DNA from: Stanieria sp964562685
GTDB taxonomy: Bacteria > Cyanobacteriota > Cyanobacteriia > Cyanobacteriales > Xenococcaceae
DNA length: 64,000 bases
Assembly (NCBI GenBank): GCA_964562685.1
Contig: CAZLUP010000008.1
Location: 1-64,000, forward strand
Reading direction: 5' to 3'
Below are positions 36,882 through 44,803 of the stretch, piece by piece; within the stretch, counting starts at the first letter, position 1; every line of letters begins with the position of its first letter. The notes under the pieces were generated by a model. That model worked only from the letters and a program-made list of their open reading frames with translations, had not been told where the DNA came from and did no database searches. Both the position numbers and the translations under genes were made by a program.

Positions 36882-38752
36882 TTAGGAATTGGTGATTTTG
36901 CTTATTTCCCAATCATCTAAATCTAATTCATCTTCTGTTAATGACATTTCATCTTCTTGTGTTGATTCTAATAAATCTTTGAATTCTTCAAAAGATACTT
37001 TGGTAGCAGAATCAACTAAGTTATCTAATTGCTCCAGTTTTTCCTCCATTCGATCAAGCTCGTTGAAAGAAATTTCATCAATACTGTCAGCTTCAGCTTC
37101 TAACATCAAAGCATCTAAGCCTAAGTCTGATAAATCATGCTCCTCAAATGATTGCTGAGGATCGCTTTCTGATTGAGGCATTAAAACTGTTAAGTCTTCT
37201 TCTCCAAATAACTCATCACTGCTATCAACTTCAGTTTCTGACATCAAAGAGGATAAGTCTTGAGCTTCAAATAACTCATCACTGCTATCAACTTCAGTTT
37301 CTGACATCAAAGAGGATAAGTCTTGAGCTTCAAATAACTCATCACTGCTATCAACTTCAGTTTCTGACATCAAAGAGGATAAGTCTTGAGCTTCAAATAA
37401 CTCATCACTGCTATCAACTTCAGTTTCTGACATCAAAGNNNNNNNNNNNNNNNNNNNNNNNNNNNNNNNNNNNNNNNNNNNNNNNNNNNNNNNNNNNNNN
37501 NNNNNNNNNNNNNNNNNNNNNNNNNNNNNNNNNNNNNNTCTTGAGCTTCAAATAACTCATCACTGCTATCAACTTCAGTTTCTGACATCAAAGCTTCTAA
37601 ACCTGAGTTGGATAAGTTTTGAGCTTCAAATAACTCATCGCTACTGTCAACTTCAGTTTCCGACATCAAAGAGGATAAGTCTTGAGCTTCAAATAACTCA
37701 TCACTGCTATCAACTTCAGTTTCTGACATCAAAGCTTCTAAACCTGAGTTGGATAAGTTTTGAGCTTCAAATAACTCATCGCTACTGTCAACTTCAGTTT
37801 CCGACATCAAAGAGGATAAGTCTTCTTCTCCTAAATCAGTTTCTTCACTAATAATTGGGTTGGTAGCATCTAATTGATTTGATAAATCAAAAAATTCTTG
37901 TGTATTTGTTAATTCATCAGAGAAAGATATTGGTTCAAGATCAACAAATTCGTTGACTTCTTCTTCCGATTGATCTCCATCTTCTATATAATTTTCTATA
38001 TCTGTATCTGTTTTTGTAGAAGTAAAAATAGGTTCTAAGTGTTTCTGTGATTTAATTAAAGATTGTAAATTTTGACTTTCTGTTTCTAATTGTTGTTTTT
38101 GATTTTCAAGCTCATTTATAGATTGATTAAGTTCTTGTTGTTGCTGTTGAGCTTGAGATACTTGAGAGGTAAATTGTTCTAATTGAGAATATTGAGCAGC
38201 GAGATTAGCTTCTAATTCTTGTTTTTCTGATTGTAGAGATGCAAGAGTTTGAGTTAATTGTTCTTGTTGTTCTTGTAGTTGTTGAATTTGAGTTTGTAAA
38301 TTTTGACTTTCTGTTTCTAATTGTTGTTTTTGTGGTTCTATATGTTGAAGTTGAGTTTGCCAATGATTAACTTCTGTTTCTAATTGCTGTTTTTGACCAT
38401 TTAAATCGGCAATAATACTGAGAAGCTGGTCGTGTTCTGTTTGTAGAGAATTAATGTTTGCTTCTACTTCTTGCATCCTATTAGTTTTTTCAGAAATAGA
38501 AAGCTGTAATTGATTTTCCTGAAACTGAAGTTCTTTAAATTGTTCTTCTGATGAAGTTGAAAATAAATTATCTTGTTCTGTTCTTTTTGGGTTACTAACT
38601 AATATTCCTGTTAAACCAGCAGTACCAGCTAATCCACCTGTGATTAAAGATTTTTTAAGATCTTTGTCATTAACAAGCATTCCAACGCCAAAACTGACTC
38701 CGAAAGCTATTGAACTAAACAGAATCTTATTAATTAATTTAGTTGATTCCAT
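36882..38752 (-). CDS. Membrane-anchored coiled-coil protein with acidic tandem repeats
   Basis: One gene interrupted by an assembly gap. The N-terminal part (from ATG 38752) has two glycine-rich hydrophobic segments (about 8-25 and 35-50), then a long Gln/Glu-rich coiled coil (about 65-245). After an acidic linker come tandem copies of MSETEVDSSDELFEAQ, at least four before the gap and four after it, joined by DLSSL or NLSNSGLEAL. The C-terminus is acidic and ends soon after a variant repeat. The two parts are in different frames only because the gap is an arbitrary 100 N. I recognise no family; the layout suggests a structural or scaffold protein at a membrane. Confidence 0.75.
37198..37830. 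repeat. 63-bp tandem repeat array with higher-order 141-bp unit
   Basis: On the left of the gap a 63-bp unit (21 codons) recurs almost identically at least three times. On the right of the gap the pattern alternates between a 21-codon and a 26-codon unit, giving a 141-bp composite that occurs twice with few changes. Near-identity at the DNA level implies recent expansion or homogenisation. The N-run sits inside this array. Confidence 0.9.
37439..37538. other. Assembly gap of 100 N
   Basis: Exactly 100 unknown bases, the conventional size for a gap of unknown length. It lies within the tandem array of the acidic repeat protein, so the assembler probably could not resolve the copy number. The true length and repeat count are not known. 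Confidence 0.98.
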
Positions 38753-39018
38753 CTTTCTTAATATGTTTAAGCTGACTTTTGACTTTAGAAATCTAGGCTA
38801 ACTATAGACTTGATCAAGTTTGAGTTAGCTTGTTCTAATCAACTGCGGAATCATACATACAATAAAGTAGAATTAGGATAGAAAGAGTTTTTGATAATAG
38901 TCAAACTATTAGTTTCTAAAACTTTTTCGCCTCTATCTCCTTTGATCGATAGTTAATTTCCATAGTCTTATTTGAAGAGTTCCCAAATACTCATCTAAAA
39001 TTAACAAAATTTTGCTGG

Positions 39019-40419
39019 TTAATCTGATCGGCTAAAAGCTAATTCTGCTCTAAGGTAATCAATAAACTGTCTAGCAGTACGTCCAGAACGTCCATTATGA
39101 CGGGTAGCCCATTGTTTAGCACGAAATTCTAATTGTTCTTGCGGAAGATTAATTTTTGCTTGTTGAGCTAAATGCTTAATAATTTGTAAGTAAGTATCTT
39201 GATTAGCAGGTTCAAAAGTTAAAGTTAAGCCAAAGCGATCGCTAAAGGATAATTTTTCTTGGACAGTATCCCAAGCATGAACTTCATCATTATCACTTAA
39301 TTTAGGGCGATCGCTAAAAAATTCTCGAATTAGATGCCGTCGATTAGAAGTTGCGTAAACAACAGTGTTATTAGCTCTAGCAGTTAAACTTCCTTCTAAA
39401 ACAACCTTAAGAGCTTTAAAAGCATCATCGTCTTCTTCAAAGGATAAGTCATCAACAAAGATGATAAATTTTTGAGGTAAATTGCGTACCTGTTCAACAA
39501 TTAAAGGTAATTCTTTTAGTTCTGATTTACTTACTTCGATTAGTCTTAGTCCCGCGTGACTATATTTACTTAATAAACCTTTAACTAGAGAAGATTTTCC
39601 TGAACCTCGACTTCCATACAATAAAACGTGTAAAGCAGGATAACCAGCCAAGAGAAATTCGGTATTTTTGACAAGGGCTTCTTTTTGTAAGTCGTAACCA
39701 ATAATTGTAGTTAATTGAACTAAATCAGGATTAGAAATCCCTAGTAATTTTCCTTCTTGCCAGCGTAAAGCATGATATTGAGCAAAAATTCCTGTACCGT
39801 GCTGACGATAATAATTGGCTAAATCTGATATAGCTTCTGTCCAGTCGTGGTGATGGTGTAAAAAAGTATCAAGAGAAGTTTTTAATTGCCAAGAAATAGG
39901 AGTAAAAGTAGATTGGGAAGCAACTTGTACCCACTTACTAAAATATTTGCTGTCGTATTGACAAATTTGTTCGAGTATTCGGAGATCATGTTTAACCGCG
40001 TCAATTAAGGCGGAAGGTAACTTTTCTAGAGGAGTTGTTTGGACTTGTTGACTGAAGGGGTTATGATCCAGAAGGACTTGAGTAATCAAATAATCTTGCC
40101 AGCTTTGATTTTGTGCTGCTAAAGTTCTAAACCAATAACCATAAACTTGTAAACAATCTAGGGCTGTTATGGGTGCGCTTACCCCACGTCCCTGGATAGC
40201 TGAGATAGCACTGTTATTAAAGTCTTTAGATAAGGTTTTAAGAAGAGAAATAAAAGCTTGACCTACTTCATTATCAAAAACAGATTGGTAGAGTAAAAGT
40301 GATGCTATTTGCTGGAGTAAGGATTGACTAGTGGTGAAAGACGAAGATTCGTTCATGAGTAATGCCTGCTCTTTAAGATTTAATTTGACTTCGCTTTTCT
40401 GATAATTCTCCAGAATCAT
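39019..40419 (-). CDS. DUF815-type AAA ATPase
   Basis: A 466-residue P-loop ATPase of the DUF815 family. The N-terminal half is helical and unique. The ATPase domain has Walker A GSRGSGKSS (about 269-277) and Walker B FIIFVDDLSFEEDD (about 318-331), then a VYATSNRRHLIREFF sensor segment. The C-terminal part contains a small helical lid with RSGRTARQFIDYLRAELAF. The cellular role is unknown; the DnaA/Cdc6-like core suggests remodelling or loading of a partner. It is separated from psbX by about 70 bp, on the same strand. Confidence 0.85.
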   Translation of the reverse strand: MILENYQKSEVKLNLKEQALLMNESSSFTTSQSLLQQIASLLLYQSVFDNEVGQAFISLLKTLSKDFNNSAISAIQGRGVSAPITALDCLQVYGYWFRTLAAQNQSWQDYLITQVLLDHNPFSQQVQTTPLEKLPSALIDAVKHDLRILEQICQYDSKYFSKWVQVASQSTFTPISWQLKTSLDTFLHHHHDWTEAISDLANYYRQHGTGIFAQYHALRWQEGKLLGISNPDLVQLTTIIGYDLQKEALVKNTEFLLAGYPALHVLLYGSRGSGKSSLVKGLLSKYSHAGLRLIEVSKSELKELPLIVEQVRNLPQKFIIFVDDLSFEEDDDAFKALKVVLEGSLTARANNTVVYATSNRRHLIREFFSDRPKLSDNDEVHAWDTVQEKLSFSDRFGLTLTFEPANQDTYLQIIKHLAQQAKINLPQEQLEFRAKQWATRHNGRSGRTARQFIDYLRAELAFSRSD

Positions 40420-40490
40420 AAATGGCGACGAAGTGTCAGTGTGTTCGTCGCCAGATTGTAAATTTTTATTTACCTAATGATACTTTCAAT

Positions 40491-40610
40491 TTAAGAGCGT
40501 CTAATTTGATCGCTTTGACTTAGAACTAGTAAAGCTACTGTGGCGGGAATAACAACAACTAAAGCCCCAGCTACTAAACTCCATAAAAAGTTTGCTAATG
40601 AAGGAGTCAT
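40491..40610 (-). CDS. psbX: Photosystem II protein PsbX
   Basis: A 39-residue single-span thylakoid membrane protein at the periphery of photosystem II near cytochrome b559, involved in quinone turnover. The translation begins MTPSLANFLWSLVAG and ends SQSDQIRRS, matching PsbX closely, with one hydrophobic helix (about 10-31). A GGA ribosome-binding site lies ten bases upstream of the ATG at 40610. It is easily missed because of its length. It precedes the DUF815 gene on the same strand. Confidence 0.95.
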   Translation of the reverse strand: MTPSLANFLWSLVAGALVVVIPATVALLVLSQSDQIRRS

Positions 40611-40884
40611 AATTTTTAAATCCTTTTTATTTGCTATAGATAATTCAGTTCATGAGGGGGTGTTCTCGACCTCTAAAGGCAAGGCATAGACAACGCCCCG
40701 TTAATAATTCTAAAAGTTTTTTTGCCTAAACTAAAGTTTAGTTTCAATTAAATTTTTATAGAGTTAATTTTATCAAGCTTTTTTAAGCTCGATTGCTTAG
40801 TTTTTACTAAACATCTAGACAACGATACAATAAACATTAAAGTAATTTACATTCTGTAACATTGCCAAAATTACAAGATTAATT

Positions 40885-41178
40885 ATGGATTTTTCTAGTT
40901 TAAGTATTTTGTTTTTAAATCTTGGCTTGGGTTTGCTAACTATTTTATTTATTTTCCGAATCGTTTTAACCTGGTATCCTCAAGTAAATTTAAATAGTCT
41001 TCCTTTTAGCCTAGTTGCATTACCCACAGAACCACTACTAAAACCTTTAAGAAAGATAGTAGCTCCCCTTGGTGGTGTAGATATCACCCCCATTATTTGG
41101 GTCGGTATCTGTACTTTATTACGGGAAATACTACTAGGACAACAGGGACTAATTACAATGGCATTGCATACTCACTAG
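40885..41178 (+). CDS. YggT family (Ycf19-like) membrane protein
   Basis: A 97-residue protein with two hydrophobic segments (about 8-28 and 70-93) separated by the family motif RIVLTWYPQVNLN and PTEPLLKPLRKIV with a conserved Pro-rich turn. YggT/Ycf19 proteins occur in cyanobacteria and plastids and are linked to chloroplast or thylakoid membrane organisation and nucleoid distribution. The gene is divergent from psbX and convergent with accC. Confidence 0.9.
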   Translation: MDFSSLSILFLNLGLGLLTILFIFRIVLTWYPQVNLNSLPFSLVALPTEPLLKPLRKIVAPLGGVDITPIIWVGICTLLREILLGQQGLITMALHTH

Positions 41179-41216
41179 CGATAGCTTTGTAGCACCTGCG
41201 GTGTTGCTATTAAATA

Positions 41217-42560
41217 TTACATCAGGTGTTCTTGGATAAAATTGGTATAGACTTTTCCTGCTAAAAACGCAGGATGGTCTAGAATTTTTTGGTGAAACCC
41301 GATTGTTGTCGGAATTCCTGTGATCGCGCATTCTCTTAAAGCTCGTTTCATTCTTTTAATAGCTACTTCACGATTTTCACCCCAAACAATTAATTTTCCA
41401 ATTAATGAATCATAATAAGCTGGAATTTCGTAATCGGTATATACATGAGAATCCATTCTTACTCCTGGACCACCTGGGGGCAAATAGGCACTAATTCTAC
41501 CAGGATGGGGACGAAAATTATGAGCAGGATCTTCAGCATTAATACGACATTCAATCGCATGACCTCGTAATTCAACTTGTTGCTGATTGATTCGTAATTT
41601 TTCTCCTTGGGCGATACGAATTTGTTCGGCAATTAAATCTAAACCTGTAATTACTTCAGTCACTGGATGTTCCACCTGAATCCGAGTATTCATTTCCATA
41701 AAATAGAAATTACCAGACTCATCCACCAAAAACTCTACTGTTCCTGCACCAACATAATTAATAGATTTAGCTGCTTTGACCGCAGCTTTTCCCATTTTGA
41801 TACGTAAATTTGGGGTAAGAGCCACACTAGGAGCTTCTTCCAATAATTTCTGGTGACGACGTTGAATAGAACAATCTCTCTCGCCTAAATGAATCACATT
41901 GCCATGACTATCAGCTAGGATTTGAAATTCGATATGGCGAGGACAACTAATAAATTTTTCTAAATAAACGCCTCCATTCCCGAATGCAGCTTCTGCTTCT
42001 CCTTGTGCAGCTTGAAATAATCTAGTTAATTCACTTTCATCTTTTACCAAGCGCATTCCTCGTCCACCACCTCCAGCAGTAGCCTTAATCATGACGGGAT
42101 AACCAATTTCGGCTGCTACCATAAGTGCTTCTTGTTCATCTCTCAATAAACCTTGACTACCTGGGATGGTTGGCACTCCTGCCATTTGCATGGTTTTTTT
42201 GGCAGTAGATTTATCTCCCATTGCCAGAATTGCTTCTTTACTCGGACCAATAAAAGTAAGTTGATGGTCGGCACAAATTTCTGCAAAACGAGCATTTTCT
42301 GCTAAAAAGCCGTAACCTGGATGAATAGCTGTAGCATTACGAGTTAGAGCAGCAGCAATAATGTTAGGAATATTGAGATAACTTTTACCAGAAACAGGAG
42401 GACCAATACAGACACTTTCATCAGCTAACTGAACGTGAAGGGCTTGACGGTCAATAGTAGAATGTACTGCTACAGTAGCAATGCCCATTTCTGCACAAGT
42501 ATGTAAGATTCTCAGGGCAATTTCTCCCCGATTAGCAATCAGAATTTTAGAAAACTGCAT
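41217..42560 (-). CDS. accC: Acetyl-CoA carboxylase, biotin carboxylase subunit
   Basis: AccC carboxylates biotin on AccB with ATP and bicarbonate, the first step of fatty acid synthesis. The 447-residue ATP-grasp protein has NRGEIALRILHTCAEMG at the N-terminus, the glycine-rich GGGGRGMR loop (about 163-170) and EMNTRIQVEHPVTE (about 289-302) with catalytic residues. No accB gene lies next to it, as is usual in cyanobacteria where acc genes are dispersed. Confidence 0.97.
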   Translation of the reverse strand: MQFSKILIANRGEIALRILHTCAEMGIATVAVHSTIDRQALHVQLADESVCIGPPVSGKSYLNIPNIIAAALTRNATAIHPGYGFLAENARFAEICADHQLTFIGPSKEAILAMGDKSTAKKTMQMAGVPTIPGSQGLLRDEQEALMVAAEIGYPVMIKATAGGGGRGMRLVKDESELTRLFQAAQGEAEAAFGNGGVYLEKFISCPRHIEFQILADSHGNVIHLGERDCSIQRRHQKLLEEAPSVALTPNLRIKMGKAAVKAAKSINYVGAGTVEFLVDESGNFYFMEMNTRIQVEHPVTEVITGLDLIAEQIRIAQGEKLRINQQQVELRGHAIECRINAEDPAHNFRPHPGRISAYLPPGGPGVRMDSHVYTDYEIPAYYDSLIGKLIVWGENREVAIKRMKRALRECAITGIPTTIGFHQKILDHPAFLAGKVYTNFIQEHLM

Positions 42561-42728
42561 ATGAAAGTGAATTTGATGATAGTCATGTATTAGAATAAAA
42601 TGTTTTATTCTCTCAAAAAAAATTATTGCATCGAGATGGGACAGTTCAAACTAAAAGACGAAGTAAGGAATTAGACTAAATTTCGGTGATGGTTAAATCT
42701 GAAGGCAGGCGATCTCAGTTTCCTACTC

Positions 42729-42790
42729 GGCGCGAGAGGTTCACTCCCTTCGGTCGCGGTCTCGCTGAAAGCGAGGCGCAATGCGATCGC
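42729..42790. repeat. GC-rich palindromic repeat at gene end
   Basis: The segment contains a perfect hairpin CTCGCT-GAA-AGCGAG (42761-42775) next to further C/G-rich inverted pieces and an adjacent GCGATCGC. It resembles small dispersed cyanobacterial repeats. It overlaps the C-terminus of the small zinc-ribbon-like gene, whose last 13 or so residues (Arg/Asp-rich) are encoded by it. Confidence 0.55.
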
Positions 42791-42998
42791 TACTCCAAGC
42801 CCACCAAACGGTATCACATTCACACCAATAGAATTCTTGCCATTTGCGCTGATAATTTTCAATAGTTACAGGAGCGCGACGATTAAGCCACACCGCTTTG
42901 GCTTCAGCAGCATTGGCTTTACAATTTGGACAACCAAAAGGTACAGCATGAATGGCTCTTTCTGTCCATTGAGGAGGAGTTAAGTCAAAAGCATCCAT
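42741..42998 (-). CDS. Small zinc-ribbon-like protein
   Basis: An 85-residue protein. The core has a CPNCKA pair (about 23-28) and a later WCECDTVWWAWSSDR segment with two more cysteines, a likely four-cysteine zinc site. The N-terminal part (MDAFDLTPPQWTERAIHAVP) is well formed and the ATG at 42998 is used. The last residues IAPRFQRDRDRRE come from the palindromic repeat, suggesting that the repeat was inserted at or near the natural 3' end. No function is known to me. Confidence 0.6.
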   Translation of the reverse strand: MDAFDLTPPQWTERAIHAVPFGCPNCKANAAEAKAVWLNRRAPVTIENYQRKWQEFYWCECDTVWWAWSSDRIAPRFQRDRDRRE

Positions 42999-43184
42999 AA
43001 AAGATTAATTTAGCAAGCAACAAATGATCTTAGCTTATTTTTATGATCTTGGTTTCTAGTAGTTGATGATATTCCTCTAAATATTTTCTGGCTTAAAACA
43101 AGAATCGTAGTTACTCTATCAGCTTCAACAGCTTGTTTTATGATTGAATAGATATTTGCGTTTTATAAAAATACTACAGACTTT

Positions 43185-44216
43185 ATGTGTGCTGAACGAA
43201 CTTTACCTAAATTCGATTCTACTTCTATAAAAATTACTAAAGAAGAAGGATTGATGCTCTATGAGGACATGGTCTTAGGACGCTTCTTTGAAGATAAGTG
43301 TGCCGAAATGTACTATCGAGGCAAAATGTTTGGTTTTGTCCATTTATATAACGGTCAAGAAGCAGTCTCTACAGGAGTAATTAAAGCTCTGCGACCAGAC
43401 CAGGATTATGTTTGTAGCACTTACCGCGACCACGTTCATGCCCTTAGTGCTGGTGTTCCTGCGCGTGAAGTCATGGCAGAGTTATTTGGTAAAGAAACGG
43501 GCTGTAGTAAAGGTCGCGGTGGTTCGATGCATATGTTTTCTGCCGAACATAAACTATTGGGAGGATATGCTTTTGTGGCTGAAGGAATTCCGGTTGCTAC
43601 AGGGGCTGCTTTTCAGAGTAAATATCGTCGAGAAGCTTTAGGAGATGCTAATTTTGACCAAGTGTCAGTTTGCTTTTTTGGAGATGGTGCGAGTAACAAC
43701 GGACAATTTTTTGAATGTTTAAATATGGCAGCTTTGTGGAAATTGCCAATGATTTATGTAGTAGAAAATAATAAGTGGGCAATTGGGATGGCTCACGAGC
43801 GCGCTACTTCTCAACCAGAAATTTATAAAAAAGCTAGTGTGTTTGATATGGCTGGTTATGAAGTTGATGGAATGGATGTGTTGGCAGTTCGTGCTGTAGC
43901 TCAAGAAGCGATCGCTCGCGCTCGTGCAGGTGAAGGACCAACTTTAATCGAAGCTTTAACCTATCGTTTTCGGGGTCATTCTCTAGCCGATCCTGACGAG
44001 TTACGTTCTCAAGAAGAAAAAGAATTTTGGGCAGAAAGAGATCCGATTGAAAGATTTGCTCAATATCTTCAAAACAATAATTTAGCTAGCAGCGAAGAAC
44101 TTAAGGAAATTCAGAAGAAGATTCAAGCTGAAATTGATGAAGCGGTTCAATTTGCTGAAACTAGTCCAGAACCATCTCCTAGCGAGTTACATCGTTATAT
44201 TTTTGCTGAAGATTGA
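43185..44216 (+). CDS. pdhA: Pyruvate dehydrogenase E1 component, alpha subunit
   Basis: PdhA with PdhB forms E1 of the pyruvate dehydrogenase complex, converting pyruvate to acetyl groups. The 343-residue protein carries the thiamine diphosphate motif from GDG (166-168) to ENN (194-196), and the phosphorylation-loop-like YRFRGHSLADPDE segment (about 256-268). Length is typical of the cyanobacterial and plastid form. pdhB is not adjacent. A clear hairpin terminator follows 22 bp after the stop. Confidence 0.96.
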   Translation: MCAERTLPKFDSTSIKITKEEGLMLYEDMVLGRFFEDKCAEMYYRGKMFGFVHLYNGQEAVSTGVIKALRPDQDYVCSTYRDHVHALSAGVPAREVMAELFGKETGCSKGRGGSMHMFSAEHKLLGGYAFVAEGIPVATGAAFQSKYRREALGDANFDQVSVCFFGDGASNNGQFFECLNMAALWKLPMIYVVENNKWAIGMAHERATSQPEIYKKASVFDMAGYEVDGMDVLAVRAVAQEAIARARAGEGPTLIEALTYRFRGHSLADPDELRSQEEKEFWAERDPIERFAQYLQNNNLASSEELKEIQKKIQAEIDEAVQFAETSPEPSPSELHRYIFAED

Positions 44217-44237
44217 AAATTTTGAGGATGGGCGTTT

Positions 44238-44260
44238 GGCATGGCTATTGCCATGCCTTT
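44238..44260 (+). terminator. Terminator after pdhA
   Basis: A perfect eight-base stem GGCATGGC (44238-44245) and GCCATGCC (44250-44257) with a TATT loop is followed by TTTGATT. It lies 22 bp beyond the pdhA stop and 17 bp before the end of the convergent gene at 44277, so it might serve both, although the T-run is better on the plus strand. Confidence 0.7.
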
Positions 44261-44276
44261 GATTACTTAATAAAAT

Positions 44277-44639
44277 TTAATCAATGTATCCCATTAAAGT
44301 AGAGGGATCGTCAATTTCGTTAGAAGCAACAGGACGATTTCCCATCACTGAGTAAGTCTCGCTGACTTTTAAAGTACTAACCGCGATCGGTCTGGTGCCA
44401 GAAATAGTTAAGGAGTTACTAATTTTCATCCCGCTTTTAACGATAGGACGAACAGCACCAACAGAAGAATAAGTACTAACTACTTGCAGATGGCTAGGTT
44501 CTACAGGACGATTACCAGGAAGTAAAGTATTTTTGTGTACCGATAAACTTAAAGTTTTTGTTGGTTGTTCGTCAGTATTGTGGTCTGATTCTACTGTTTG
44601 AACTTGATTGCCATTGGTTTCTACATTTTCTACTGTCAT
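44277..44639 (-). CDS. Small protein with four internal repeats
   Basis: A 120-residue soluble protein. Residues about 32-110 form four imperfect repeats of 18-21 residues, each with a central G-x-RP(V/I) motif (GNRPVE, AVRPIV, GTRPIA, GNRPVA) and a serine/tyrosine-rich strand. The N-terminus is polar and acidic. Such repeats suggest a small beta-sheet stack. I think similar proteins occur in other cyanobacteria, with no known function. It lies between pdhA and the polysaccharide cluster and shares the direction of the latter. Confidence 0.65.
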   Translation of the reverse strand: MTVENVETNGNQVQTVESDHNTDEQPTKTLSLSVHKNTLLPGNRPVEPSHLQVVSTYSSVGAVRPIVKSGMKISNSLTISGTRPIAVSTLKVSETYSVMGNRPVASNEIDDPSTLMGYID

Positions 44640-44803
44640 AAAATTATCTCCGAGATTTTACCAATAAACTTGTTATCTACTTTTTTTTATTTTCTCTTAA
44701 TAATTAGCAGTTTTGATTTAATTTTGACATTCATTCTCGTTCCCTGCAAGATACAGTTAAAGTAAATCAGGAAATAAAAGAATTCATCCTCAATATAAAA
44801 AAA

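Noticed and set aside
36732..36920. 62-codon plus-strand frame after thrC
   Set aside because: It runs through the terminator hairpin and into the end of the convergent repeat-protein gene.
37148..37555. Plus-strand repeated frame across the gap
   Set aside because: It is the mirror image of the tandem repeats of the minus-strand gene and contains the N-run.
40655..40700. GC-richer patch upstream of psbX looking like a leader peptide
   Set aside because: No start codon with a suitable frame; more likely part of the psbX untranslated region.
42671..42862. Minus-strand frame overlapping the palindromic repeat
   Set aside because: It overlaps the better supported zinc-ribbon-like gene in another frame and consists largely of repeat sequence.
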